A program made the position numbers and the translations under genes. From an uncultured Lachnospiraceae bacterium (GTDB taxonomy: Bacteria; Bacillota; Clostridia; Lachnospirales; Lachnospiraceae), in assembly GCA_934292725.1 (NCBI GenBank), contig CAKQXY010000003.1, positions 62,001 through 126,000 on the forward strand: a stretch of 64,000 nt of DNA, in the 5' to 3' direction. Under the pieces are notes generated by a model. That model made no database searches. It was not told the DNA's origin and saw only the letters and a program-made list of their open reading frames with translations. Shown here in pieces: positions 1-8,407 of the stretch. Numbering within the stretch: position 1 is the stretch's first letter; every line of letters starts with the position of its first letter.

Positions 1-521
1 ATAATGCCATCTGCATTATATCTTGTGATAAACTGATCATTTACATAAAGAGAAAAGCGAAGCATCTTCATGCTTTCAAGCCTAGTCAGAACAATATCGT
101 TTAATGCAGTATCACTGCAGACAATCTGTCCATCCCGCACAATCTCACCAAGCAGCGTCATACGTTCTTCAATAAAAAAGTCATCCATCAAAAGTCTGTC
201 CAGACTTGGAAACAGATTTTCCTGATCTACTTCTGACAGATAGCCAAGATTTCCAAGATTAATGCCGATCAGCGGATAGCTTGTACCTTTTAAGTCGTGT
301 GCTGCCTGAATCAACGTTCCATCACCGCCTAAAACAATAACGCATTGTGTGTCGCCGGGAATCCGGCCAGTATCTGTATAGTGATACCGGCCATTATCCG
401 AAGCTGCCGGTCCGGCAATGACACACTCTGCGCCTTTCGCTGTCAGGTATTCTTTTATTTCCTGCACACAAAAAAGTGTGTGCGGCTTTGCATAATTTGC
501 AATTACATAAAAATGCCTCAT
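1..521 (-). CDS. nadK: NAD kinase, partial (C-terminus beyond window)
   Basis: Phosphorylates NAD to NADP in the cytoplasm. The open frame reads leftward from the ATG at 519-521 and runs off the window edge, so only the first 173 residues are present. The translation begins MRHFYVIANY and contains the diagnostic GGDGT nucleotide-binding motif, followed by IGINLGNLGYLSE and the NDIVL segment that corresponds to the NE/ND metal and nucleotide site of the family. It sits 18 bp downstream of tlyA in the same direction; the order xseA-xseB-ispA-dxs-tlyA-nadK is a common Clostridia arrangement, usually continued by argR and recN, which would lie outside. Identification is firm; only the missing C-terminus is unknown. 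Confidence 0.95.
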   Translation of the reverse strand, partial: MRHFYVIANYAKPHTLFCVQEIKEYLTAKGAECVIAGPAASDNGRYHYTDTGRIPGDTQCVIVLGGDGTLIQAAHDLKGTSYPLIGINLGNLGYLSEVDQENLFPSLDRLLMDDFFIEERMTLLGEIVRDGQIVCSDTALNDIVLTRLESMKMLRFSLYVNDQFITRYNADGI

Positions 522-539
522 AGCTTCCTCCCAGGCAGC

Positions 540-1343
540 TTACAGCAGTTCATGTGACTGCTCAACAAGTGCCTTTACATCTGGCAGAGGACGATTTAGT
601 TCTTCCTCTGTCGGTGTTTTCTGAAGATAAAGAAGATATTCAATGTTTCCTTCTGGTCCCTTAATTGGTGAGAAGGCAAGGCCAAGCACGCCAAAACCAA
701 TGGATAGTGCAAAATCCATCACCATGCGCACAACCTCCATATGAGTTTCCTTCTCTCGTACAACGCCCTTTTTGCCAACCTTTTCTCTTCCAGCCTCAAA
801 CTGCGGCTTAATAAGGCAGACAATCTGTCCACGCTCTGCCATCAATTCCTTTACTGGAACAAGCACCTTTGTAAGCGAGATAAAGGAAACGTCAATTGAC
901 ACAAAATCAACAGCACATCCAATATCCTCTGGTACAACATAGCGAATATTCGTCTTCTCCATGCAAATGACACGCGGATCATTTCTAAGACTCCATGCAA
1001 GCTGACCATGACCAACATCCACTGCAAAGACCTTAACAGCACCATTTTGAAGCATACAGTCGGTAAAGCCGCCGGTAGAGGCTCCTACATCCATACATGT
1101 TTTCTGGTCAAGCGCGATAGAAAACTCTTCCATTGCCTTTTCCAGCTTCAATCCGCCTCTGCTGACATATTTTAATGAATTGCCGCGCACCTCAATCGCT
1201 GCATACGTATCAAACATCGTGCCAGCCTTGTCCTCCTTTTGTCCATTCACATAGACACAGCCAGACATAATAACAGCCTTTGCCTTCTCTCTTGAAGGCG
1301 CGTATCCCAAATTTACTAATAGTACATCTAAACGTTCTTTCAC
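540..1343 (-). CDS. tlyA: TlyA-family S4 domain / FtsJ-like rRNA methyltransferase
   Basis: Predicted RNA 2'-O-methyltransferase of the TlyA family (267 aa, normal length). Residues 1-60 form an S4 RNA-binding domain (ERLDVLLVNLGYAPSREKAK). From about residue 80 an FtsJ-like Rossmann methyltransferase follows, with the SAM motif DVGASTGGFTDCML and KPQFEAGR near residue 190. The start is a GTG (complement of 1341-1343) preceded by AAAGGACAAAATAAA; no ATG lies nearby in frame. It is 30 bp downstream of dxs and belongs to the same leftward operon. In mycobacteria the family methylates 16S and 23S rRNA; whether the same sites are used here is inference. Confidence 0.92.
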   Translation of the reverse strand: MKERLDVLLVNLGYAPSREKAKAVIMSGCVYVNGQKEDKAGTMFDTYAAIEVRGNSLKYVSRGGLKLEKAMEEFSIALDQKTCMDVGASTGGFTDCMLQNGAVKVFAVDVGHGQLAWSLRNDPRVICMEKTNIRYVVPEDIGCAVDFVSIDVSFISLTKVLVPVKELMAERGQIVCLIKPQFEAGREKVGKKGVVREKETHMEVVRMVMDFALSIGFGVLGLAFSPIKGPEGNIEYLLYLQKTPTEEELNRPLPDVKALVEQSHELL

Positions 1344-1373
1344 TTTATTTTGTCCTTTAACTCACTTTTTTAA

Positions 1374-3230
1374 TTACAGCATGGTACTTATTTTCTGATA
1401 AATACTTTGTGCATCCAATCCAGTCTCTTCCAAAAGTTCTTTAATAGAACCCTGATGAATAAACTTATCTGGAATACCACATGCAATAACACGCACACCA
1501 GTAGAATGCAGCTCGACATAACGGCAGATATGCTCACCTACACCGCCTGAAAGCACATTTTCCTCCATTGTAACGATAAGGCTGTGATAATCTAATACTT
1601 CATCAAGCATCTCGTAATCAAGCGGCTTTGCAAAACGAAGATTTACAACTGTTGCATCGATTCCATCCTTTGCTAACAATTCCTCAACCTCCATGGCTGT
1701 CTCTACCATCGTGCCAATTGCAAGAAGCGCTACACGGCTGCCTCTTCTAATCCACTCGCTCTTTCCAAGCTTTATTGGCTCTCGGTATTCCTTTAATATG
1801 CGCACTGCATCTGTTTTCGGATAGCGAATTGCCATCGGTGCTTCAAAATCAGCTGCAAATGCAATGGCATCCTGAAACTCATAGCGGTTTTTCGGTGCAA
1901 ATACTGTCATATTTGGAATCATTGTCAAATACGATAAATCAAACACACCCTGATGCGTCTCTCCATCATTTCCGACAAGTCCTGCACGATCAAGCATCAG
2001 CGTAACAGGAAGATTCTGCATACACATATCATGCAATATCTGATCGTAGCCTCGCTGTAAAAAAGAGGAATATACTACAAAAAACGGATGAAAGCCTCCT
2101 GCTGCCAAACCGCACGCAAATGTCACTGCATGTTCTTCAGCAATGCCAACGTCAAAGAAACGGTCTGGAAAACGCTTGGCAAAGCCTTTTAGACCACAGC
2201 CGTCCATCATAGCTGCTGTAATCGTTACAAGCTTTTCATGCGTCTGTGCAAGTTCACATATTGTCTTTGCAAAGATATCAGTGTATGTTGCCTCTTCCTT
2301 TGGCTTTTTCGCCATTCCATTTTTCTTTATAAATGGTCCAACTCCATGGTAGGATTCTGGATGAAGCTGTGCCGGCTCATATCCCTTTCCTTTTTCTGTG
2401 ATCACATGAATGAGTACCGCACCCTCTACCTGTTTGGCATCCTCAATGACCTCTGTAAGTGCCTCAATATTATGGCCGTCAATAGGTCCAAGATATGTGA
2501 TGCCCATATCTTCGAAAAACATTCCCGGAATAAAAACCTGCTTCAGCATACTCTTTGCACGGCGAATGTTGCGCTCAAGCTCTTCTCCAATTGCATTCAT
2601 CTTGCTTAATGATGCCTTCACATTTTTCTTAAAATTGGTGTAACCCTTTGCAGTACGCACACCTGCCAGATAATGTGAAAGACCTCCAACATTTTCAGAG
2701 ATAGACATATGGTTATCGTTTAAGATCATGATATAATTGCTCTTAAGCGATGCTGCGTTATTAAGCGCTTCAAAAGCAAGGCCGCCTGTAAGAGAACCAT
2801 CACCAATCACAGAAACAACTGTATATTTATCTTTCTTGAGTTCTCGTGCACAAACCATACCAAGTCCTGCTGATAAGGACGTAGAGCTGTGACCAGTATC
2901 AAATGCATCACAATTACTTTCATCACGCTTTGGGAAACCACTCATGCCGTGATATTTGCGAAGTGAGTCAAAGCCCTTCTTTCGTCCTGTCAAGATTTTA
3001 TGTGTGTATGATTGATGTCCCACATCCCAAATCAATTTATCCTGTGGAAAATTCAAGCACCGATGAAGTGCAATTGTCAGCTCCACCACTCCTAGGTTCG
3101 AGGCAAGATGACCACCATTGTCGCTGACTTTATCAATTATAAACTGCCGAATCTCATCTGCCAGAACAGGAAGTTCTTGCTCTTTTAATTCTTTGACGTC
3201 ATTCGGCCCCTGTATTTTATCAAGTACCAT
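1374..3230 (-). CDS. dxs: 1-deoxy-D-xylulose-5-phosphate synthase
   Basis: First enzyme of the MEP isoprenoid pathway: condenses pyruvate and glyceraldehyde 3-phosphate to DXP using thiamine diphosphate. At 618 aa it has the usual length. The TPP-binding motif GDGSLTGG with its downstream NN is near residue 145-160, the conserved DVGHQSYTHKILTGR lies near residue 70, and the pyrimidine-domain DRAGLVGNDGETHQG near residue 395. The C-terminal transketolase domain is complete. It is followed by tlyA and preceded by ispA, so both the entry step of isoprenoid synthesis and prenyl chain elongation are in one operon. Confidence 0.97.
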   Translation of the reverse strand: MVLDKIQGPNDVKELKEQELPVLADEIRQFIIDKVSDNGGHLASNLGVVELTIALHRCLNFPQDKLIWDVGHQSYTHKILTGRKKGFDSLRKYHGMSGFPKRDESNCDAFDTGHSSTSLSAGLGMVCARELKKDKYTVVSVIGDGSLTGGLAFEALNNAASLKSNYIMILNDNHMSISENVGGLSHYLAGVRTAKGYTNFKKNVKASLSKMNAIGEELERNIRRAKSMLKQVFIPGMFFEDMGITYLGPIDGHNIEALTEVIEDAKQVEGAVLIHVITEKGKGYEPAQLHPESYHGVGPFIKKNGMAKKPKEEATYTDIFAKTICELAQTHEKLVTITAAMMDGCGLKGFAKRFPDRFFDVGIAEEHAVTFACGLAAGGFHPFFVVYSSFLQRGYDQILHDMCMQNLPVTLMLDRAGLVGNDGETHQGVFDLSYLTMIPNMTVFAPKNRYEFQDAIAFAADFEAPMAIRYPKTDAVRILKEYREPIKLGKSEWIRRGSRVALLAIGTMVETAMEVEELLAKDGIDATVVNLRFAKPLDYEMLDEVLDYHSLIVTMEENVLSGGVGEHICRYVELHSTGVRVIACGIPDKFIHQGSIKELLEETGLDAQSIYQKISTML

Positions 3231-3270
3231 AAACGGCCCCCTTTAGCATCATTTGATTTGAAAATAATGC

Positions 3271-4161
3271 CTATTTTTTTCTTACAATTAGATACTCGAA
3301 GAGTCGCTTTAAAAATGATGCATTCGGACATACCTGATCAAGAAGTGTCATTGCTGTATGAGAATATTCCTCTACCAGCTTAGAAGCACCATCTAGTCCA
3401 TAAATTGTCACATAGGTAGTCTTATTATTCTTCTCATCGCTCTTTACCGGCTTTCCAAGCTCCTCAGTCGTAGAAATTACATCGAGAATATCATCACGAA
3501 TCTGAAATGCCATGCCTACATGATGGGCGATCTGCTCTGCTGCTTTTACCTGATTATCATCTGCTCCTGCAAGCACAGCGCCAATCATCATTGCTGCTTC
3601 TAAAAGCGCTGCTGTCTTTAGTTCATATATAAATTCAAGCTGGCTCTTTGTTACAGGACGGTCTGTGTACTCGACATCTACACTCTGTCCTCCGATCATT
3701 CCATAAATTCCAGCCTTATTTGCCAAAATCGAAATAGCTTTTCCAACAAGATCAGCACGATCTGTCAGCGCAAATGCCTTTGCTGCTGTCTCAAATGCAT
3801 AGATAAAAAGCTTGTCTCCTGCAAGCACGGCCATATCATAGCCATATTTTTTCCATGTGGTAAGATTTCCTCTTCTATACTCATCATTATCCATGCATGG
3901 AAGATCATCATGCACAAGTGATCCTGAATGAATCATCTCAAGTGCCGCCATAAACGGCTCCACAACATTTCCTGTTCCGCCAAAAGCTTTAAAGCTTTCC
4001 AGCATAATCATCGGGCGAAGACGCTTTCCACCAACTAAAACACTATAATTAGATGCTTCGATAAGAAGTTTTTGATGACCAGTCTCCTCAGGAAGATAAC
4101 CTTGTACAATCTTCTCTGCCTCTTTTGTATGCTGCTGTAACTCTTCTTTCCATTCCATCAT
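3271..4161 (-). CDS. ispA: Farnesyl/geranyl diphosphate synthase
   Basis: Short-chain trans-prenyl diphosphate synthase (296 aa) that condenses IPP with DMAPP or GPP. The first aspartate-rich motif is DDLPCMDND (DDx4D, around residues 85-93) and the second is DDILD (around 220). The GKRLRP loop near residue 45 binds IPP. The ATG overlaps the TGA of xseB (ATGA), showing translational coupling; a second ATG immediately follows, so the true start could be one codon later. Operon order xseB-ispA-dxs is typical for Firmicutes. Exact product length (C15 or longer) cannot be read from sequence alone. Confidence 0.94.
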   Translation of the reverse strand: MMEWKEELQQHTKEAEKIVQGYLPEETGHQKLLIEASNYSVLVGGKRLRPMIMLESFKAFGGTGNVVEPFMAALEMIHSGSLVHDDLPCMDNDEYRRGNLTTWKKYGYDMAVLAGDKLFIYAFETAAKAFALTDRADLVGKAISILANKAGIYGMIGGQSVDVEYTDRPVTKSQLEFIYELKTAALLEAAMMIGAVLAGADDNQVKAAEQIAHHVGMAFQIRDDILDVISTTEELGKPVKSDEKNNKTTYVTIYGLDGASKLVEEYSHTAMTLLDQVCPNASFLKRLFEYLIVRKK

Positions 4162-4388
4162 AACTCATCCTCTGTTTCTGTCTCTATGACTGTAATGCGT
4201 TTTTGCACACGGTCGATTTGACCTGCACACCCGCGAACAAGACGTACACCCTCTTCATATTTTGCAAGCGCCTCTTCGAGTCCAAGACTGCCGTTTTCAA
4301 GTTCAGCTGCAATCTCCTGAATCTTTAGAAGCTGCTCTTCAATTGACATGTTTTTTGTCATATTTTTTGTCTGTTTTTTCTTATCCAT
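4158..4388 (-). CDS. xseB: Exodeoxyribonuclease VII small subunit
   Basis: Small subunit of exonuclease VII, a single-strand-specific nuclease; several copies bind one XseA. The 76-residue protein carries the family core around SIEEQLLKIQEIAAELENG and LGLEEALAKYEEGVRLVR, predicted to be helical. I place the start at the ATG at 4388 with AGAGGC upstream rather than the TTG one codon earlier; the ATG of MSIEEQ, 14 codons further in, is a possible alternative since the N-terminal KKKQTKNMTKN stretch is not family-conserved. The stop overlaps the ispA start. Confidence 0.9.
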   Translation of the reverse strand: MDKKKQTKNMTKNMSIEEQLLKIQEIAAELENGSLGLEEALAKYEEGVRLVRGCAGQIDRVQKRITVIETETEDEL

Positions 4389-4406
4389 CAAAAGCTGCCT
4401 CTTTTA

Positions 4407-5618
4407 TCATTCCATCTTGTCTTTTGGCATGCACTTTGTCACATCTGCCTGCACGATACCATCACTTAGATAAGCAAAAAAGGTTGTTTGCGGTGTCATC
4501 TGATTCACACTGCAAACTGGTTTTTTATTCTCATCTGTCAAAAATGCATAGCCGCCTCCTACCTTTTTAAGCGGCGACTGCGCTTCTAGCTTTGCTGCTG
4601 CAATAGAAAGCTGTGCTTTTTTTTGATCGATCAGATGCATCATCTGCCTTTTTATCTGTGCTTCGTACTGCTTAAGCGTTTCACTTTGCGTTTTTAAACG
4701 AACGCTTGGATGAGAAACTTTTAGTGAAAGCTTTGCATGTTCAAGCTCCTTTTTTCTTCTCTCTATAAGTGCCTGCATACTCTGCGAAAGCTGTGCTGCA
4801 AAAAGATTTAGTGTATTTTCAAATGTATCATACTCAAATACAGAAAGTTCAGCTGCCGCAGATGGTGTTGGTGCGCGCAAATCTGCAACAAAATCGGCAA
4901 TGGTAAAATCTGTCTCGTGGCCGACTGCTGAAATCACAGGTGTCTCACAGCGAAAAATGGCCATTGCTACACATTCCTCATTAAATGCCCACAAATCTTC
5001 AATCGAACCGCCTCCGCGTCCAACGATGATCACATCAAGTCCTAACGTGTCAAGATAATCAATTCCTGCTGCTATATTGACTGCTGCCGATTCACCCTGA
5101 ACAAGCGTCGGATATAAAATCAGCTGAACATATGGATTTCTTCTGTGTGTGATATTTATAATATCCTGAATGGCAGCTCCTGTCTTTGCAGTGACAACAC
5201 CTACTTTTTTAGCAAAACGAGGAATCGGCTTTTTATATTCCTCGGAAAACATGCCCATTTCCTCAAATTGAGCTTTTCGTTCTTCAAAAAGGCGAAACCA
5301 TTCTCCTACACCTGCTGGTTCTAGCTGTGTCACATACAGCTGATAGACTCCATCACGCTCATAAATACGAATACTGCCTCTTGCAATCACACGCATACCT
5401 TCTGATGGAATAAATGTAAGCTTTGCCCGATTAGACGCAAACATCACACATGACAGTGTACTTGTTTCATCTTTTAAGGTAAAATACAGATGACCGCCAG
5501 AATGTTTTCTGCAATTAGAAATCTCGCCCTGAATGGAAATCCTCTTCAGGGCGAAATCTTCTTCAAACAGATGACTTATATACGATGTGACCTGTGCTAC
5601 TGTATAGACAGATGCCAT
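4407..5618 (-). CDS. xseA: Exodeoxyribonuclease VII large subunit
   Basis: Catalytic subunit of exonuclease VII (403 aa), degrading single-stranded DNA during repair. The N-terminal OB fold is seen in residues 1-100 (AQVTSYISHLFEEDFALKRISIQGEIS, HLYFTLKD). The central nuclease domain includes VVTAKTGAAIQDI, VGRGGGSIEDLWAFN and GHETDFTIADFVADLRAPTPSAAAE, followed by a coiled-coil C-terminus. The ATG overlaps the nusB TAA by one base (TAATG), so translation is coupled. xseB follows 18 bp downstream, so both subunits are co-expressed. Confidence 0.96.
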   Translation of the reverse strand: MASVYTVAQVTSYISHLFEEDFALKRISIQGEISNCRKHSGGHLYFTLKDETSTLSCVMFASNRAKLTFIPSEGMRVIARGSIRIYERDGVYQLYVTQLEPAGVGEWFRLFEERKAQFEEMGMFSEEYKKPIPRFAKKVGVVTAKTGAAIQDIINITHRRNPYVQLILYPTLVQGESAAVNIAAGIDYLDTLGLDVIIVGRGGGSIEDLWAFNEECVAMAIFRCETPVISAVGHETDFTIADFVADLRAPTPSAAAELSVFEYDTFENTLNLFAAQLSQSMQALIERRKKELEHAKLSLKVSHPSVRLKTQSETLKQYEAQIKRQMMHLIDQKKAQLSIAAAKLEAQSPLKKVGGGYAFLTDENKKPVCSVNQMTPQTTFFAYLSDGIVQADVTKCMPKDKME

Positions 5619-6055
5619 TAAGCCAGCTCCGGATGCTTATGAACAAGCTTTGCCAGCACGCCATTTACAAACTGCGGTGACTCGTCTCCTCCATAGCTTT
5701 TTGCCAACTCGACAGCCTCATTGATGGCTACTTTTCCTGGAACATCCTCGTCAAATATCAGCTCATACGCTGCAAGACGAATGATGGACAAATCAACCTT
5801 ATTCATACGGCTAAGCTTCCAGCCCTCTGCCGCCTGTGTGATTTCTTCGTCAATTTCAGGAAGCTTTTCTACGATCATGGAAAAGCGCTTTTCAAGCTGC
5901 TCCTTTTCCTTCTCGATTAAAAGCAGCTGACCTTCTTCTGGATACATACATTCCTCTAAATAATTGTCAGCCTGCTCATTCAGCTCTTCCTTATCATAAA
6001 AATTTGCATGAAATAATAACTTAAACGTGTATTCACGTAACTGTCTGCGGTTCAA
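5618..6055 (-). CDS. nusB: Transcription antitermination protein NusB
   Basis: NusB binds boxA RNA with ribosomal protein S10 and prevents premature termination of rRNA transcription. The 145-residue all-helical protein has the expected N-terminal arginine-rich helix (NRRQLREYTFKLLFHANF) and C-terminal AINEAVELAKSYGGDESPQFVNGVLAKL signature. The start appears to be a TTG (complement of 6053-6055) with GAGGTAGAA just upstream; no ATG is available without losing the RNA-binding helix. It is the first gene after the asp23 terminator and is coupled to xseA. Confidence 0.93.
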   Translation of the reverse strand: MNRRQLREYTFKLLFHANFYDKEELNEQADNYLEECMYPEEGQLLLIEKEKEQLEKRFSMIVEKLPEIDEEITQAAEGWKLSRMNKVDLSIIRLAAYELIFDEDVPGKVAINEAVELAKSYGGDESPQFVNGVLAKLVHKHPELA

Positions 6056-6106
6056 ATTCTACCTCGTTTCCTGCCTGTTCTTTTTATTTGTTTTAACTAT
6101 AAGCGC

Positions 6107-6131
6107 AAAAAGGGTGCCGGTACGACACCCT
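6107..6131 (-). terminator. Rho-independent terminator after asp23, before nusB
   Basis: Arms AGGGTG (6111-6116) and CACCCT (6126-6131) pair, with a further C-G and G-C pair inside a C/A mismatch. Read on the minus strand the stem is followed by TTTTT. It lies 4 bp after the asp23 stop and about 50 bp before nusB, so it probably reduces rather than abolishes read-through into the nusB-xseA-ispA-dxs operon. Confidence 0.65.
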
Positions 6132-6135
6132 GATC

Positions 6136-6510
6136 TTACATATTTACTCCGGCAACAGTAATTTTTACTTCTGTAACTTCAAGTCCAGTCATATTTTCAA
6201 TTGCGGACTTAACGCGCTCCTGTACCTTTGCTGTTACAACCGGTACGCTGCATCCATACTCGATAATAAGTGAAATCTGTACAGACACATTTTTTCCTTC
6301 GACTGTGACCACAACACCCTTGGAAAGATTCTTGCTTGAATGCTTTGCAATGACATCATGTGTCAGTGAGCCAGACAGATATGCAACACCTTTTGTCTCA
6401 GTTGCTGCAAGTGCGGCAATAGTTGCCACAACATCGTTTGCAATCTTGATTTCTCCGGTGCTTTCTTCAACAGGAATAGTAACTTCTCCAGATTCTGATT
6501 CCAATCCCAC
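6136..6510 (-). CDS. Asp23/YqhY family envelope stress protein
   Basis: Asp23/Gls24 (DUF322) family protein of 124 aa, the YqhY type found next to nusB in many Firmicutes. The family core is visible: GEIKIANDVVATIAALAATETKGVAYLSG, KGVVVTVEGKNVSVQISLIIEYG and VTEVKITVAGVNM. Soluble, with no membrane segment. The start is a GTG preceded by a strong AGAGGAGGT. It has its own sigma-A promoter and a terminator, so it is a monocistronic unit with some read-through. In B. subtilis YqhY has been tied to acetyl-CoA carboxylase control; a similar role here is inference. Confidence 0.9.
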   Translation of the reverse strand: MGLESESGEVTIPVEESTGEIKIANDVVATIAALAATETKGVAYLSGSLTHDVIAKHSSKNLSKGVVVTVEGKNVSVQISLIIEYGCSVPVVTAKVQERVKSAIENMTGLEVTEVKITVAGVNM

Positions 6511-6553
6511 AACGGTACCTCCTCTACTTCTATCTATCGTTTTACCTTTTTGT

Positions 6554-6582
6554 ATTATATCAAATCAAAAGACTTTTGTAAA
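6554..6582 (-). promoter_or_regulatory. Sigma-A promoter of asp23 (and nusB operon)
   Basis: On the minus strand TTTACA (6577-6582) and TATAAT (6554-6559) are separated by 17 bp, and TGA directly before the -10 makes it an extended -10 as well. It lies between the spoIIIAH stop and the asp23 Shine-Dalgarno, so asp23 is transcribed independently of the sporulation operon upstream. Confidence 0.75.
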
Positions 6583-6586
6583 GAAG

Positions 6587-7228
6587 TTATTCTGTCTTTG
6601 CTGTTCCCATCAGTGTAACGCAGATTTGAGATGCGCTTACGGAAGTCTTGCGTTTTACAATATCTTCGATCTGAGCAAGCTCTGCATCTGTTAGATTATC
6701 CTTGCAGATTACTACATCAACGGCATCCTGTGTGATGCTGACAATTGAATGATCAAACCCTTTCGCGCTGAGAAGTGTCTCTACAGCATTTTCCTTATCA
6801 CTATAGTCTGTCAGACGAACAACTGCATCAATTGCGGCTTGTTTATCCAGCTCTGTCTGCGCGTCACTATCAATAATTGCCAAGAGATCTTCCTTATTTT
6901 TTCCTCTTGTCTGCTCTCTTGCAAGCTTTGTCTGTGCCATATAATCAGATACTGTCAGCCCGTTTGCAAGCACCATTTTCCCTGGATCATCAATATCCTG
7001 ATCTAAGCTTTCGATATCAGTGAGTGCAGCATCTGTGGCATCTTCCTTAGCAGTGTCGATCGTATCATACTCTGCAATTGCCTCTTTAGCATCACTTGTG
7101 TTTTCCATGCTGATATCCTTATTGCCAGCAACTTCCACTCTTCCGGCATATGTAAGATACCCAGCAATCGCAATCATCACTGCAAGTACGGTGATAATCA
7201 CCTGATTTTTTCTCATGATCCGCTTCAC
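6587..7228 (-). CDS. spoIIIAH: Stage III sporulation protein AH
   Basis: Mother-cell component of the SpoIIIA-SpoIIQ channel; the extracellular domain is of the EscJ/FliF ring-building type. The 213-residue protein has an N-terminal membrane anchor (QVIITVLAVMIAIAGYLTYAG, about residues 9-30, starting after a basic RKN) and an acidic linker before the ring-building domain (from about residue 100 to the end, including SVSASQICVTLMG). The GTG start overlaps the spoIIIAG stop (GTGA) and is preceded by GGAGGA, so I prefer it to the ATG four codons later. Last gene of the spoIIIA operon. Confidence 0.92.
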   Translation of the reverse strand: MKRIMRKNQVIITVLAVMIAIAGYLTYAGRVEVAGNKDISMENTSDAKEAIAEYDTIDTAKEDATDAALTDIESLDQDIDDPGKMVLANGLTVSDYMAQTKLAREQTRGKNKEDLLAIIDSDAQTELDKQAAIDAVVRLTDYSDKENAVETLLSAKGFDHSIVSITQDAVDVVICKDNLTDAELAQIEDIVKRKTSVSASQICVTLMGTAKTE

Positions 7229-7845
7229 TTTGCTTCCTCCGCCTGAGATTTCTTTTCAATTACCTTAATTTTATGCGCCTCTATACCAAATAATGCCTGC
7301 ACTGCCTCACTGATCTCACGAATTTTTGTCTGCGTGATATTTCCCTGCGCAGCTACCACCACACCCTGAATTGATGGGCTCATTTCCTTTATGATATATG
7401 GCATACTGCCTGAGGTATTTCCTGTCAGCAAGGCCTCATTTTTTTTGCTAAGACTGCTTGTTACACTTTTTTCTAACGACTCTCCACTTCCTTTTTCTAT
7501 CTCCTGCTTATTTTCCTCAAGCTGAATTGATTTTTCAAGCACCTTTTCTGACGTTGCAGAAAGAGTGATCATAACATCAACAGATGTGATGCCTTCCATT
7601 CCTCCAAGGATTTGTTCAAGACGTTTTTCAAGCTCATGCTCATAAGAAAATAAAGATGTATCACCATCTGTATCTAAACTGCTGCCTATGCTTTGCGTCT
7701 GATTAGAATAAGTACCTGCCTGATTTAAGTTTGATAATTGATTTTGTGGAAGGGAACAGATGATAAGAATAATTGCTGCAACTGCTAAAAGACCAAGCCG
7801 CAAAAAACCAATCTTTTTTAATTCGGAAAGCCATTTGGATTTCAT
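7225..7845 (-). CDS. spoIIIAG: Stage III sporulation protein AG
   Basis: Component of the SpoIIIA transenvelope complex, forming a large ring between mother cell and forespore. It is 206 aa with one membrane segment at about residues 15-30 (LRLGLLAVAAIILIICSL) followed by a Ser/Gln-rich linker and the C-terminal ring domain (LEQILGGMEGITSVDVMITLSA and IQGVVVAAQGN ... ISEAVQALFGIEAHKIKVI). The ATG is preceded by AAGGAG. It overlaps spoIIIAH by four bases. Confidence 0.93.
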   Translation of the reverse strand: MKSKWLSELKKIGFLRLGLLAVAAIILIICSLPQNQLSNLNQAGTYSNQTQSIGSSLDTDGDTSLFSYEHELEKRLEQILGGMEGITSVDVMITLSATSEKVLEKSIQLEENKQEIEKGSGESLEKSVTSSLSKKNEALLTGNTSGSMPYIIKEMSPSIQGVVVAAQGNITQTKIREISEAVQALFGIEAHKIKVIEKKSQAEEAK

Positions 7846-7862
7846 AACCTTGCTCCTTAATT

Positions 7863-8381
7863 TTATCTGTCTTTAAAAATAACTGTGATCTTGCATGAGG
7901 ATGAAAGCTGCTCTTCCAGATATTTTTTCAATTCATCTTGTCCTATCTGTATATGATCTTTTTCATTCGTTTTTATTTCGCTTACTGTCACCTCAATCTG
8001 TATGATCGTTCCACTTGAATCAGTCTCTAGCGACAGCTCCTCTAAAAAGCACCCGCGCTTTTTTAGAAGGTCTCTTATCTGCTGCTCAAGAATCTTTTTC
8101 TGGGCAGACACTTCAAGTGTAGTCTGCTTATCATTTAATTTTTGCAAATCTGCTTCTAAATAAGTTCCCTCCGAGAAAAAAGCTCCAGCCTCTAACCAAG
8201 TCTGACCAACCCGTTCAGCTGAAATGGACAAAATTGGAGATACAAACAGCAATACTAAAAGAAGATTTAAAAACAAGCGAATATATGGACCATATTCTTT
8301 TTTTGCGACAAGATTTTCCACTAACACTGATAAAATAAGATAACCCGCGATCTGACGCAGATAATCACGAATTGCACTCAT
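7863..8381 (-). CDS. spoIIIAF: Stage III sporulation protein AF
   Basis: Membrane component of the SpoIIIA complex (172 aa). I set the start at the ATG of MSAIRDYLRQIAGYLIL because AGAGGAGG lies directly upstream; the open frame extends a further 87 codons upstream but that part overlaps spoIIIAE in another frame and has no membrane or family character. Two N-terminal membrane segments (LRQIAGYLILSVLVENLV and YIRLFLNLLLVLLFVSPIL) precede a soluble, coiled-coil-prone C-terminal domain. Placed between spoIIIAE and spoIIIAG as in B. subtilis. Confidence 0.92.
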   Translation of the reverse strand: MSAIRDYLRQIAGYLILSVLVENLVAKKEYGPYIRLFLNLLLVLLFVSPILSISAERVGQTWLEAGAFFSEGTYLEADLQKLNDKQTTLEVSAQKKILEQQIRDLLKKRGCFLEELSLETDSSGTIIQIEVTVSEIKTNEKDHIQIGQDELKKYLEEQLSSSCKITVIFKDR

Positions 8382-8407
8382 GATAATCCTCCTCTGATAA
8401 GCTTTTC

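Noticed and set aside
2238..2609. Plus-strand 123-codon frame inside dxs
   Set aside because: Antisense to an intact, strongly conserved gene, with no ribosome site.
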